From: Osedax fenrisi
Lineage: Eukaryota > Annelida > Polychaeta > Sabellida > Siboglinidae
Length of the DNA: 64,000 nt
Assembly: GCA_964019155.1 (NCBI GenBank)
Contig: OZ025243.1
Location: forward strand, 84,827,083-84,891,082
Direction: 5' to 3'
Both the position numbers and the translations under genes were made by a program. Shown piece after piece: positions 22,120 to 34,800 of this stretch. Under the pieces are notes generated by a model. It saw only the letters and a list, made by a program, of their open reading frames with translations, had not been told where the DNA came from and did no database searches. Numbering within the stretch: position 1 is the stretch's first letter; every line of letters starts with the position of its first letter.

Positions 22120-22665
22120 GCCTCGGTACCGTTACGTACCACTAGTAGCGTACCTACACGTAAAGGGGGGCGTGGCTATTAGTAGGCGTTACATACCACT
22201 AGTAGCGTACCTACACGTAAAGGGGGGCGTGGCTATTAGTAGGCGTTACATACAACTAGTAGCATACCTACACGTAAAGGGGGCGTGGCTATTAGTAGGC
22301 GTTATATACCAATAATAGCGTACCTACACGTAAAGGGGGCGTGGCTATTAGTAGGCGTTACATACCACTAGTAGCGTACCTACACGTAAAGGGGGGCGTG
22401 GTTATTAGTATGCGTTACATATCACTAGTAGCATACCTACACGTAAAGGGGGCGTGAATATTAGTAGGCGTTACATACCACTAGTAGCATACCTACACGT
22501 AAAGGGGGGCGTGGCTATTAGTAGGCGTTACATACCACTTGTATCGTACCTACACGTAAAGGGGGGCGTGGCTATTAGTAGGCATTACATACCACTAGTA
22601 GCGTACCTACTCAGAAAGGGGCGTGGCTATTAGTAGGCGTTACATACTACTAATATCACGCCATC
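22120..22665. repeat. GC-rich 57-bp minisatellite, about 9 copies
   Basis: Tandem units of 56-57 bp, each with ACTAGTAGCGTACCTACACG, a G-run (5 or 6 G) and GCGTGGCTATTAGTAGGCGT. Adjacent copies differ by single substitutions and G-run length. GC-rich in an AT-rich region. No coding frame persists. Confidence 0.9.
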
Positions 22666-22815
22666 AGGGTATACATTTTAGTAGGTGTGGCGTGGGTGTG
22701 ACTATAATAAGTGTTACGTAATAATAAACAGGTCGTTGCATGTGTAGACTATTGATATATGTAAGTGTTTCTGATAGTCTCAAAGAGATTCTGATGATTT
22801 CGCTGAAGGTATTTT

Positions 22816-23420
22816 CCTATAGGATCATCTATAGATGATTTTAAAAAACTAAAGTTATTCCACTTTTTAAATCTGGAGATAAATCTTAGCTGAGAATTAC
22901 ATAAATCCTTACTGCCACAAATTTAAACAATATTTGAGAAACTAATTAAAATCAGGATTTACATTTTATTATATATTAAATGATAATCAATATGGTTTCA
23001 GAAAGAATTTGTCTACATCTGATTAATTGTCTGATGTATTAAAATCAGTTTATACAAATTTAGGAAATTTAGAGAACTGTACAGCGTGTGCAGTATATTT
23101 ACGCGAAGACTTTGTTATGCTTAATCATCATATTGTTAGCAAAGTTTATATGTATGGTATAATAGGTAATAGCGCTAATATTAATAAAATCTTATTTATC
23201 AGATCGTCTTCAATTTGTTAGATATAGGTACCTAATAATACTGAATTAAATTATAATTATATAAAATGTGGTATACCACAGGGATCTCGGTCCATTTTTA
23301 TTTATTTTATATATTAATAACCTTCCGAATGTATCAGATAACTTTACATTATTTTTATTTGCCGACGATACAATATTAAAATGTTTTCAAATATATCTAT
23401 TATATAATTAATATTTATAG
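22816..23420 (+). pseudogene. LINE RT fragment (CR1/Jockey-like)
   Basis: Plus-strand pieces: KVIPLFKSGDKS (22850), DNQYGFRKNLSTSD (22980), a motif A relic CAVYLREDFVMLNHHIV (23085-23135), CGIPQGSR (23268-23290), INNLPNVSDNFTLFLFADDTIL (23315-23380). Motif A aspartates are lost and stops interrupt. Ends close to where the next LINE begins (about 23410). Confidence 0.75.
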
Positions 23421-23474
23421 CATAATGCTAATACCCAGCCCAATGATAATACTTCTAGAAACATTCCAAAGCTA

Positions 23475-24038
23475 ATGGACTTAAAATTTTCCTCAAATCA
23501 CACACCAACCCCTATATTATCTAGTTCAACTTCCTCAAAGTCTTCATCCATACGCTCCATAGATAATTCCCTCATACTAGTACTTGAACACCTTCTTCCT
23601 TATGAAGTTAACTATAATTTCATAGTATCATTAATTGACTATATAAAACTTCCACATTCTTATATTACTTCTGCCTCATTTCTTACCAGTACTGCTATAT
23701 TACGTTTCACTAATATTTCTGCTCGTGATATATGTTTATCCTCCCTTCTAAAAATCTCACCACATAGTAATTTTAAGCATATATTTATTCGTCATTATTT
23801 ACCTGACTCTACTAGACTTCTTGGTAAGGTACTATATCATGCCCTAAAACAAAAACTCACGCCCATTTTGTATAAAGTATTTTTTAATAATCGTTCCCAA
23901 ACATTTGAACTTAGGTATAAAAAAAATCCTCTTTCATATCCCCCTTTTCTCATCCCTGAATCTGATCTAACAAAATGGTTTGATTCTTTTGATCACTATA
24001 AGAAATCATTTATAAATAATTCTTCCTCTCAAGCCTGA
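23475..24038 (+). CDS. L2/CR1-like LINE, ORF1-like protein
   Basis: Open frame of 187 codons from ATG 23475 to TGA 24036-24038, rich in Ser, Leu and Ile. No zinc knuckle, RRM or esterase motif is evident. It is in the same frame as the following endonuclease frame; only this TGA and 18 sense bases separate them, so ORF1 and ORF2 could be joined by stop read-through, or the TGA may be a mutation. Assigned to the LINE by position and identical strand and frame. Function otherwise unknown. Confidence 0.6.
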   Translation: MDLKFSSNHTPTPILSSSTSSKSSSIRSIDNSLILVLEHLLPYEVNYNFIVSLIDYIKLPHSYITSASFLTSTAILRFTNISARDICLSSLLKISPHSNFKHIFIRHYLPDSTRLLGKVLYHALKQKLTPILYKVFFNNRSQTFELRYKKNPLSYPPFLIPESDLTKWFDSFDHYKKSFINNSSSQA

Positions 24039-25547
24039 CTATCCTCTAATATAGCCTTGATCAATATTCGCTCCTTGAGATCAAATATATCCCTTCTGTT
24101 CCCATACCTTAAATTACAAAAATTTATTATAATCGCATTGACTGAGACCTGGATTTCTAATAATGACTCTGATATATTTGCCTCCATCTTGGACTTTGGA
24201 TATACACTCTATCTCGCTCCACGACAAATGGGCCGTGGTGGTGGGGTAGGATTTATGATACGTAATGATTTTTACCTATCTCCATCCATTTCATTCCCCC
24301 CCTTTTCATATAGTGATTGTATTTCGCTGACCCTCAAGCTTCCTAACTTAACTCTACATCTTACCGTTATCTATCGTCCCCCAAAACCTGAAACCAGTTT
24401 ATTCTTTGATGAATTTCATGATTTTATCCATAAACTTCCTTCATCTTCAACCTATCTACCAATAGTTCTTGGTGACTTAAACTATCACTATAATTCTCCC
24501 ATCTATCCCCATGGTGACTTTAAACTCCTAACTGAGTCTCTTTCCTTGTGCCAACATATATCATTTCCTACCCATTCTAGTGGCAATACACTTGATATGA
24601 TATTTACACCCCTATCCAGTCCTCTTATTAGATGTATAAACCCTAACTCCTTTCAAAAAATTGAACTACTAACTGATCATTTTATTATTGAATTCTCTAT
24701 AAATCTAAAATTCACAAATATTAAACGAAAACGTATTACATATAGAGATGTTAAGTCTATCGACCTACCAAGATTTGTAAACAATATCAAAACTGAGATC
24801 TCTTCTTCAACTTCCCTCTGTCCGGTACTCCTAAACTCCACTCTCCTAAATATTATCAATATACATGCACCTACAAAAACTACATTAATTACCGACCGCC
24901 CTTTTTCTCCCTGGTTCTCCCACGAACTTTTCATCTTCAAGAAGAGTGTTCGAAAATTTGTGAAGAAATTTCTTAAAAATCCTTCTACTGAAACTAAATT
25001 AGCACTATCACTAGCTAGAAAAAATTACAAATCTACTATATCTCGTTCAAAATCTATCTATTATAACAAAAAGATAGCATTGATATCCTCCAATCCTCGC
25101 AAATTATTTAAAATAGCAAATAAAATTCTCTCTCCTCCAGATGAAAAAATCCTCCCCATTTTACCTAACACGTCAAATTTTCAACTGTGTTCTCTTTTTG
25201 AAAAATTCTTTAACCATAAAATTGCAAGCATTAATAATATTATTTGCGCATCTACTCAACCCATACTCAATCCTACCATATATATTACCCATCATATTGA
25301 CACATTAAGCACATTCACTATCCCTTCACTGTATGAAGTAAATGACCTACTCATGAAATCTCACTGTACCTCCCCCACTGATCCCCTACCTTTATCATTA
25401 TATCACAAACTTTCACCCTTATTTTCTCCTATTTTCTTGGATATTATTGCGAACTCACTAAACTCTGGCCAAGTTTCACCCTGTCTCAAGACTGCCATAA
25501 TATCCCCTATTCTAAAAAAAACAAAACTTAGACCCAAACTCATTTAG
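24039..25547 (+). CDS. L2/CR1-like LINE ORF2, endonuclease half (frameshifted from RT)
   Basis: Apurinic-type endonuclease domain opening with INIRSLRSN, then TETW, GRGGGVGFMI, VIYRPP, GDLN, TLDMIFT and LTDHF (the usual SDH is TDH), spanning about 210 residues. A linker with FSHELFIFKK and YYNKKIALIS leads to the start of the RT (PISPILKK). The frame ends at 25547 because a run of eight A (25514-25521) shifts it: with seven A it would read LKKQNLDPNSFSNYRPIS and continue into the RT frame. No ATG lies at the start; the first codon used here is directly after the ORF1 TGA. A single-base homopolymer difference is all that separates it from an intact ORF2. Confidence 0.85.
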   Translation, partial: LSSNIALINIRSLRSNISLLFPYLKLQKFIIIALTETWISNNDSDIFASILDFGYTLYLAPRQMGRGGGVGFMIRNDFYLSPSISFPPFSYSDCISLTLKLPNLTLHLTVIYRPPKPETSLFFDEFHDFIHKLPSSSTYLPIVLGDLNYHYNSPIYPHGDFKLLTESLSLCQHISFPTHSSGNTLDMIFTPLSSPLIRCINPNSFQKIELLTDHFIIEFSINLKFTNIKRKRITYRDVKSIDLPRFVNNIKTEISSSTSLCPVLLNSTLLNIINIHAPTKTTLITDRPFSPWFSHELFIFKKSVRKFVKKFLKNPSTETKLALSLARKNYKSTISRSKSIYYNKKIALISSNPRKLFKIANKILSPPDEKILPILPNTSNFQLCSLFEKFFNHKIASINNIICASTQPILNPTIYITHHIDTLSTFTIPSLYEVNDLLMKSHCTSPTDPLPLSLYHKLSPLFSPIFLDIIANSLNSGQVSPCLKTAIISPILKKTKLRPKLI

Positions 25548-26871
25548 CAATTATCGCCCGATCTCCCACCTACCCTTATTAAGTAAAATATTAGAAAGAA
25601 TTGTTTCCAAACAACTCATAGCCCATGTAAATAAAAATAATCTTTTCGACCCGTTTCAAAGCGCTTTTCGTAAGGGTCATTCAACCGAAACAGCTCTCCT
25701 ACGTATTACTGACACTATATTATCTACCTTAAATAGCAACACGTGTTGCCAGCTAATCCTACTTGATCTATCATCTGCTTTTGATACCCTGGACCATAAC
25801 ATATTAATCTCGCGACTTACTTTAATGGGTATATCTGGCTTAGCATTAAAATGGTTTACTTCATATCTCACTAACAGGAATATCTCTATTATGATTGACA
25901 AATCTTACTCGCCTCTTTCTCCTCTTAACCACGGTATTCCCCAAGGATCTGTTCTAGGTCCATCCCTCTTTTCTATTTATATCCGACCTATTGCTGATCT
26001 AATTAAGAAATTTCCAAATATCCACTACCATATTTTTGCTGATGATATCCAACTGTTTACCTTTTTCCCTATAAATTCTCATAATACCATTAACTCTGAA
26101 TTAATCGAGTGTGCTAACTCCATAAGTTTATGGCTCCTCTCCAATAAACTACTAATTAATTCCTCTAAGACTACTGTACTTAACATATCTACTTCTGAAA
26201 CTTCCTTTCCAAACTTTACTCTAAATAACATGATTATTTCTCCTTCTCATTTCTCCAAAAACCTAGGATTAGTATTTGATGACAAATTATCATTTAAGAA
26301 TCACATATCATCCATTACAAAATCATCCAACTTTCATCTCTTCAGAATTAAAAAAATACGGACATCACTTTCCAGAAACCTTACTAAAACTCTAATTAAT
26401 GCTCTTGTACTTTCACGTATTGACTACTGTTCTTCCCTACTGAATTTACTTCCTGCTAAAGCTACTGCTCCACTTAATCGGATTATCCGTTCCTCAATAC
26501 GTACTACTTACTGTTTAACTCGACTGGATCACTCTACTACAACATCTCATCAATCATCTCGTATGTGGCTACCCTTCTCCCTCAGGTGTAAATTACGTAT
26601 ACTATCTATAATCCATAAATCAATATATTCTTTTACCCCTAGCTATATCTCTGATCTAATTAAAAAACGTACTATATTATCTTCTCTTCGTTACCAAAAT
26701 GCTCCTCTACTTATCTCCCAGAACTCTAGTAAAACTTCCCTAAATTCTAGAGCTTTTAAAAATTCCGGTCCAACCCTATGGAATTCCCTCCCTCCTACCA
26801 TTCGTTCTATTAGATCCCACAAAAGATTTATAAATCTTACTTCTTCTTTTCTCTCTACCCATAATCATTAA
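25531..26871 (+). CDS. L2/CR1-like LINE ORF2, reverse transcriptase half
   Basis: Open from the frameshift to TAA at 26869-26871. Motifs: NSFSNYRPISHLPLLSKILE, FRKGHSTETALL, motif A LLDLSSAFDTLDH (25765), motif B HGIPQGSVLGPSLFSIY (25932), motif C FADDIQLF (26035), LGLVFDDKLSFKNHI, and the C-terminal signature NSGPTLWNSLPPTIRS with FINLTSSFLSTHNH. All catalytic aspartates are present. Together with 24039-25547 this is the least damaged LINE in the window. A 5'-truncated, more mutated copy lies at 42010-42953. Confidence 0.9.
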   Translation, partial: DPNSFSNYRPISHLPLLSKILERIVSKQLIAHVNKNNLFDPFQSAFRKGHSTETALLRITDTILSTLNSNTCCQLILLDLSSAFDTLDHNILISRLTLMGISGLALKWFTSYLTNRNISIMIDKSYSPLSPLNHGIPQGSVLGPSLFSIYIRPIADLIKKFPNIHYHIFADDIQLFTFFPINSHNTINSELIECANSISLWLLSNKLLINSSKTTVLNISTSETSFPNFTLNNMIISPSHFSKNLGLVFDDKLSFKNHISSITKSSNFHLFRIKKIRTSLSRNLTKTLINALVLSRIDYCSSLLNLLPAKATAPLNRIIRSSIRTTYCLTRLDHSTTTSHQSSRMWLPFSLRCKLRILSIIHKSIYSFTPSYISDLIKKRTILSSLRYQNAPLLISQNSSKTSLNSRAFKNSGPTLWNSLPPTIRSIRSHKRFINLTSSFLSTHNH

Positions 26872-27215
26872 ATCATCCAACTTATTATTTGTATCCGTGT
26901 TATATTAAATTTATATCATTATTAAATCGTTATTGTATTATTATTATCTTATTATTATATAACACTATACTATATCAATGCAGTCTGTAGTATATACAAC
27001 TACACCATATCAATGCAGACTGTAGTATATAATAGTCCTTTATATTGTTTATTATTGTTTTTCCTTTGTATATTGAATGTATATTATTATCAAATTATTA
27101 TCGTATTACTATTATTTTATTATTATTTTCTTCCCGCACGAGCGAAGGGGTCTACATGACCCTATTTTAGTGCTAATAAACTCAATATCATCATCATCAT
27201 CATCATCATATACAT
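26872..27215 (+). repeat. 3' UTR and (ATC)n tail of the L2/CR1-like LINE
   Basis: Contains two near-identical ~30-bp units (tatcaatgcagtctgtagta and tatcaatgcagactgtagta), then cgcacgagcgaaggggtcta and tgaccctattttagtg, and ends in (ATC)7. The same 3' end recurs at 46235-46490, fixing the element boundary. Confidence 0.85.
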
Positions 27216-27222
27216 GTATTTA

Positions 27223-27309
<87 letters not shown>

Positions 27310-27574
27310 CGTTAATATACATATAACAAAACATTTGTATCCGCCATTTTGTATTGTATTCAATCTGTATTTTCGGTGTAATACTATCCGATTGTTCACC
27401 ACTTAAATATTAATAATTCGTAAAACAAAACCCATCAGTAATTTGTAATCGATATATTATCATAAACTAAAACACGTATAAGTGATACTAGTTGTAAGGC
27501 TACTGCCATACTTATAGGATATGATATAGTTATTATAGTTGTACTATATGTATATATATATATATAGTATATAT

Positions 27575-27625
<51 letters not shown>

Positions 27626-27782
27626 GTGTGTGTAGTAAAACTTAACAATAGTAACAATAATAACAATCTATATAATAACCAAAATTATGTTCTTAACTGT
27701 AATGAATTTCTTTCGACCATTAGAAATATGATATCGACATAGTATTATTTTAATTAATAATTAAAATTAAACAATCGTGATT

Positions 27783-27824
<42 letters not shown>

Positions 27825-28028
27825 AAGGTATATTATTAGTATTATACAAGTGTGTGCACTGTAGCGTATCATATGCATTCCTATTTCCATTGTTGATATG
27901 CATGAATGATTTGATAAAAGTCATATCCTAAATTCAACAAGTCACTTCTAGAAATACAGTCAGTACTTAAACATCTATATTAGATATATAAAACAAGCGT
28001 AGCGCATATAACATATATATATATATAT
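27216..28028. other. Intronic low-complexity region with (TA)n tracts
   Basis: (TA)n at 27228-27304, 27586-27620 and 27787-27821, and short (CA)n at 27572-27587. A segment tttgtatccgccattttgta (27333) recurs inverted at about 62891 in the SINE-like unit. No gene recognised. Confidence 0.5.
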
Positions 28029-29606
28029 TAGTTATTATTATTAGTTGTAGTATTAGTATTAGTATTAGTATTAGTATTAGTCTTAATCTTAGTATTAGTA
28101 TCAGTATTAGTATTAGTATCAGTATCAGTATTAGTATTAGTATTAGTATTATTATTAGTATTAGTATTAGTATTAGTATTAGTATTAGTCTTAATCTTAG
28201 TATTAGTATCAGTATCAGTATTAGTATTAGTATTAGTATTAGTATCAGTATTAGTATTAGTATTAGTATTATTATTAGTATCAGTATCAGTATTAGTATT
28301 AGTATTAGTATTAGTATTAGTATTAGTATTAGTATTAGTATTAGGTATTAGTATTAGTATTAGTATTATTCTTAGTATTATTATTATTATTATTAGTATC
28401 AGTATCAGTATTAGTATTAGTATTAGTATTAGTATTAGTATTAGTATTAGTATTAGTCTTAATCTTAGTATTAGTATCAGTATCAGTATTAGTATTAGTA
28501 TTAGTATTAGTAATTAGTCTTAGTATTAGTATTAGTATCAGTATCAGTATTAGTATTAGTATTAGTATTAGTATTAGTATTAGTATTAATATTAATATTA
28601 GTATTAGTATTAGTATTATTATTAGTATTAGTATTAGTAGTAGTATTAGTATTAGTATTAGTATTAGTATTAGTATTAGTATTAGTAATCAGTATTAGTA
28701 TTAGTATTAGTCTTAGTATTATTATTAGTATTAGTATTAGTATTAGCATTAGTATTAGTATTAGTATTAGTATTAGTATTAGTATTAGTATTAGTATTAG
28801 TATTAGTATTAGTATTAGTATTAGTATTAATATTAATATTAGTATTAGTATTAGTATATTATTAGTATTAGTATTAGTAGTAGTAGTAGTATTAGTATTA
28901 GTAATTAGTATTAGTATTAGTATTAGTATTAGTATTAGTATTAGTATTAGTATTAGTATTAGTATTAGTAATAGGTAATTAGTATTAGTATTAGTATTAG
29001 TATTAGTATTAGTATTAGTATTAGTATTAGTATTAGTATTAGTATTAGTATTAGTATTAGTATTAGTATTAGTATTATTATTAGTATTAGTATTAGTCTT
29101 AGTATTATTATTAGTATTAGTATTAGTATTATTATTAGTATTAGTATTAGTAGTAGTATTAGTATTAGTATTAGTATTAGTATTAGTATTAGTATTAGTA
29201 TTAGTATTAGTATTAGTATTAGTATTAGTATTAGTATTAGTATTAGTAATAGTATTAGTATTAGTATTAGTATTAGTATTAGTATTAGTATTAGTATTAG
29301 TATTAGTATTAGTATTAGTATTAGTATTAGTATTAGTATTAGTATTAGTATTATTATTAGTATTAGTATTAGTCTTAGTATTATTATTAGTATTAGTATT
29401 AGTATTAGTCTTAGTCTTAGTCTTAGTATTAGTATAGTTTAGTATTAGTATTAGTATTAGTATTAGTATTAGTATTAGTATTAGTATTAGTATTAGTATT
29501 AGTATTACTATTAGAATTAGTCTTAGTATTATTATTATTATTAGTATTAGTATTAGTATAGTATTAGTCTTAGTCTTAGTCTTAGTCTTAGTATTAGTAT
29601 TATATA
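28029..29606. repeat. (TTAGTA)n hexanucleotide array, about 1.6 kb
   Basis: Some 260 units of TTAGTA with TTATTA, TCAGTA and CTTAGT variants that recur in blocks. It differs from the TTAGGG telomere unit and lies inside a scaffold, so it is not telomeric. In the direction of the sulfotransferase gene it reads (TACTAA)n. Confidence 0.95.
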
Positions 29607-29674
29607 ATAAGTCGTAATCACGAGCGATAGTGACGTCATAGTATCAGGGTCAATATTAGCGGGGTTACTCGCGC

Positions 29675-31533
<1,859 letters not shown>

Positions 31534-31567
31534 AAGAGAGTTAGTTCCTATTGGTTCAACGGCTAAC

Positions 31568-31698
31568 CTTTCAACTTGTACTCAATTTTATGATTGACTT
31601 CTCTATTGTGCGACTTAATTACCAGCACGCTGGAGTTCGTGACACCCTCGGCCCGAAACCCTCTCGCCAAAAGTGCGGTGTCGTAGTAAAAATACTTA
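31568..31698 (-). pseudogene. Duplicate of sulfotransferase exon 2, cut by the gap (assembly artefact)
   Basis: Bases 31541-31690 repeat 41692-41840 essentially identically, including the exon 2 donor and the coding run VLVIKSHNREVNHKIEYKLK. Near the contig end it carries two extra A (gtagtaaaaatactta against gtagtaaatacttccg), which would break the frame. It stops at the N run. Best read as the same locus assembled twice. Confidence 0.85.
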
Positions 31699-31898
31699 NN
31701 NNNNNNNNNNNNNNNNNNNNNNNNNNNNNNNNNNNNNNNNNNNNNNNNNNNNNNNNNNNNNNNNNNNNNNNNNNNNNNNNNNNNNNNNNNNNNNNNNNNN
31801 NNNNNNNNNNNNNNNNNNNNNNNNNNNNNNNNNNNNNNNNNNNNNNNNNNNNNNNNNNNNNNNNNNNNNNNNNNNNNNNNNNNNNNNNNNNNNNNNNN
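31699..31898. other. 200-base run of N (scaffold gap)
   Basis: Exactly 200 N, a typical fixed-size placeholder. Unique sequence on the left edge is repeated at the far end of the right-hand array, so the two contigs overlap and the gap is probably not real. Confidence 0.98.
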
Positions 31899-34800
31899 AA
31901 GAGAGAGAGAGCTAAAGAGAGAGAGAGCTAAAGAGAGAGAGAGCTAAAGAGAGAGAGAGCTAAAGAGAGAGAGAGCTAAAGAGAGAGAGAGCTAAAGAGA
32001 GAGAGAGCTAAAGAGAGAGAGAGCTAAAGAGAGAGAGAGCTAAAGAGAGAGAGAGCTAAAGAGAGAGAGAGCTAAAGAGAGAGAGAGCTAAAGAGAGAGA
32101 GAGCTAAAGAGAGAGAGAGCTAAAGAGAGAGAGAGCTAAAGAGAGAGAGAGCTAAAGAGAGAGAGAGCTAAAGAGAGAGAGAGCTAAAGAGAGAGAGAGC
32201 TAAAGAGAGAGAGAGCTAAAGAGAGAGAGAGCTAAAGAGAGAGAGAGCTAAAGAGAGAGAGAGCTAAAGAGAGAGAGAGCTAAAGAGAGAGAGAGCTAAA
32301 GAGAGAGAGAGCTAAAGAGAGAGAGAGCTAAAGAGAGAGAGAGCTAAAGAGAGAGAGAGCTAAAGAGAGAGAGAGCTAAAGAGAGAGAGAGCTAAAGAGA
32401 GAGAGAGCTAAAGAGAGAGAGAGCTAAAGAGAGAGAGAGCTAAAGAGAGAGAGAGCTAAAGAGAGAGAGAGCTAAAGAGAGAGAGAGCTAAAGAGAGAGA
32501 GAGCTAAGAGAGAGCTAAAGAGAGAGAGAGCTAAAGAGAGAGAGAGCTAAAGAGAGAGAGAGCTAAAGAGAGAGAGAGCTAAAGAGAGAGAGAGCTAAGA
32601 GAGAGAGAGCTAAAGAGAGAGAGAGCTAAAGAGAGAGAGAGCTAAAGAGAGAGAGAGCTAAAGAGAGAGAGAGCTAAAGAGAGAGAGAGCTAAAGAGAGA
32701 GAGAGCTAAAGAGAGAGAGAGCTAAAGAGAGAGAGAGCTAAAGAGAGAGAGAGCTAAAGAGAGAGAGAGCTAAAGAGAGAGAGAGCTAAAGAGAGAGAGA
32801 GCTAAAGAGAGAGAGAGCTAAAGAGAGAGAGAGCTAAAGAGAGAGAGAGCTAAAGAGAGAGAGAGCTAAAGAGAGAGAGAGCTAAAGAGAGAGAGAGCTA
32901 AAGAGAGAGAGAGCTAAAGAGAGAGAGAGCTAAAGAGAGAGAGAGCTAAAGAGAGAGAGAGCTAAAGAGAGAGAGAGCTAAAGAGAGAGAGAGCTAAAGA
33001 GAGAGAGAGCTAAAGAGAGAGAGAGCTAAAGAGAGAGAGAGCTAAAGAGAGAGAGAGCTAAAGAGAGAGAGAGCTAAAGAGAGAGAGAGCTAAAGAGAGA
33101 GAGAGCTAAAGAGAGAGAGAGCTAAAGAGAGAGAGAGCTAAAGAGAGAGAGAGCTAAAGAGAGAGAGAGCTAAAGAGAGAGAGAGCTAAAGAGAGAGAGA
33201 GCTAAAGAGAGAGAGAGCTAAAGAGAGAGAGAGCTAAAGAGAGAGAGAGCTAAAGAGAGAGAGAGCTAAAGAGAGAGAGAGCTAAAGAGAGAGAGAGCTA
33301 AAGAGAGAGAGAGCTAAAGAGAGAGAGAGCTAAAGAGAGAGAGAGCTAAAGAGAGAGAGAGCTAAAGAGAGAGAGAGCTAAAGAGAGAGAGAGCTAAAGA
33401 GAGAGAGAGCTAAAGAGAGAGAGAGCTAAAGAGAGAGAGAGCTAAAGAGAGAGAGAGCTAAAGAGAGAGAGAGCTAAAGAGAGAGAGAGCTAAAGAGAGA
33501 GAGAGCTAAAGAGAGAGAGAGCTAAAGAGAGAGAGAGCTAAAGAGAGAGAGAGCTAAAGAGAGAGAGAGCTAAAGAGAGAGAGAGCTAAAGAGAGAGAGA
33601 GCTAAAGAGAGAGAGAGCTAAAGAGAGAGAGAGCTAAAGAGAGAGAGAGCTAAAGAGAGAGAGAGCTAAAGAGAGAGAGAGCTAAAGAGAGAGAGAGCTA
33701 AAGAGAGAGAGAGCTAAAGAGAGAGAGAGCTAAAGAGAGAGAGAGCTAAAGAGAGAGAGAGCTAAAGAGAGAGAGAGCTAAAGAGAGAGAGAGCTAAAGA
33801 GAGAGAGAGCTAAAGAGAGAGAGAGCTAAAGAGAGAGAGAGCTAAAGAGAGAGAGAGCTAAGAGAGAGAGAGCTAAAGAGAGAGAGAGCTAAAGAGAGAG
33901 AGAGCTAAAGAGAGAGAGAGCTAAGAGAGAGAGAGCTAAAGAGAGAGAGAGCTAAAGAGAGAGAGAGCTAAAGAGAGAGAGAGCTAAAGAGAGAGAGAGC
34001 TAAAGAGAGAGAGAGCTAAAGAGAGAGAGAGCTAAAGAGAGAGAGAGCTAAAGAGAGAGAGAGCTAAAGAGAGAGAGAGCTAAAGAGAGAGAGAGCTAAA
34101 GAGAGAGAGAGCTAAAGAGAGAGAGAGCTAAAGAGAGAGAGAGCTAAAGAGAGAGAGAGCTAAAGAGAGAGAGAGCTAAAGAGAGAGAGAGCTAAAGAGA
34201 GAGAGAGCTAAAGAGAGAGAGAGCTAAAGAGAGAGAGAGCTAAAGAGAGAGAGAGCTAAAGAGAGAGAGAGCTAAAGAGAGAGAGAGCTAAAGAGAGAGA
34301 GAGCTAAAGAGAGAGAGAGCTAAAGAGAGAGAGAGCTAAAGAGAGAGAGAGCTAAAGAGAGAGAGAGCTAAAGAGAGAGAGAGCTAAAGAGAGAGAGAGC
34401 TAAAGAGAGAGAGAGCTAAAGAGAGAGAGAGCTAAAGAGAGAGAGAGCTAAAGAGAGAGAGAGCTAAAGAGAGAGAGAGCTAAAGAGAGAGAGAGCTAAA
34501 GAGAGAGAGAGCTAAAGAGAGAGAGAGCTAAAGAGAGAGAGAGCTAAAGAGAGAGAGAGCTAAAGAGAGAGAGAGCTAAAGAGAGAGAGAGCTAAAGAGA
34601 GAGAGAGCTAAAGAGAGAGAGAGCTAAAGAGAGAGAGAGCTAAAGAGAGAGAGAGCTAAAGAGAGAGAGAGCTAAAGAGAGAGAGAGCTAAAGAGAGAGA
34701 GAGCTAAAGAGAGAGAGAGCTAAAGAGAGAGAGAGCTAAAGAGAGAGAGAGCTAAAGAGAGAGAGAGCTAAAGAGAGAGAGAGCTAAAGAGAGAGAGAGC

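Noticed and set aside
22000..22130. Candidate middle exon of the sulfotransferase (minus strand, KRILVNW... or TRQTCKTHTCELENYDE before a GT)
   Set aside because: Neither open frame ends in the phase needed for the terminal exon, and the residues do not convincingly match the 3'-phosphate-binding region.
22120..22665. CRISPR-like array
   Set aside because: Direct tandem units with no variable spacers, in a eukaryotic context without cas genes.
27077..27406. Long Tyr-Ile or Ile-rich frames (also 16879-17134, 52822-53132, 55468-55860)
   Set aside because: They are translations of (TA)n and (TAA)n tracts with no other sequence support.
28507..28749. Asn-Thr-rich frame in the hexanucleotide array
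   Set aside because: Pure translation of (TACTAA)n; no start context or flanking coding signal.
28029..29606. Interstitial telomere
   Set aside because: The unit TTAGTA is not a known metazoan telomere unit and no TTAGGG-type units are mixed in.
31551..31931. Reading frames running through the N run
   Set aside because: They consist of unknown residues plus satellite translation; the real coding signal there is on the minus strand (exon 2 copy).
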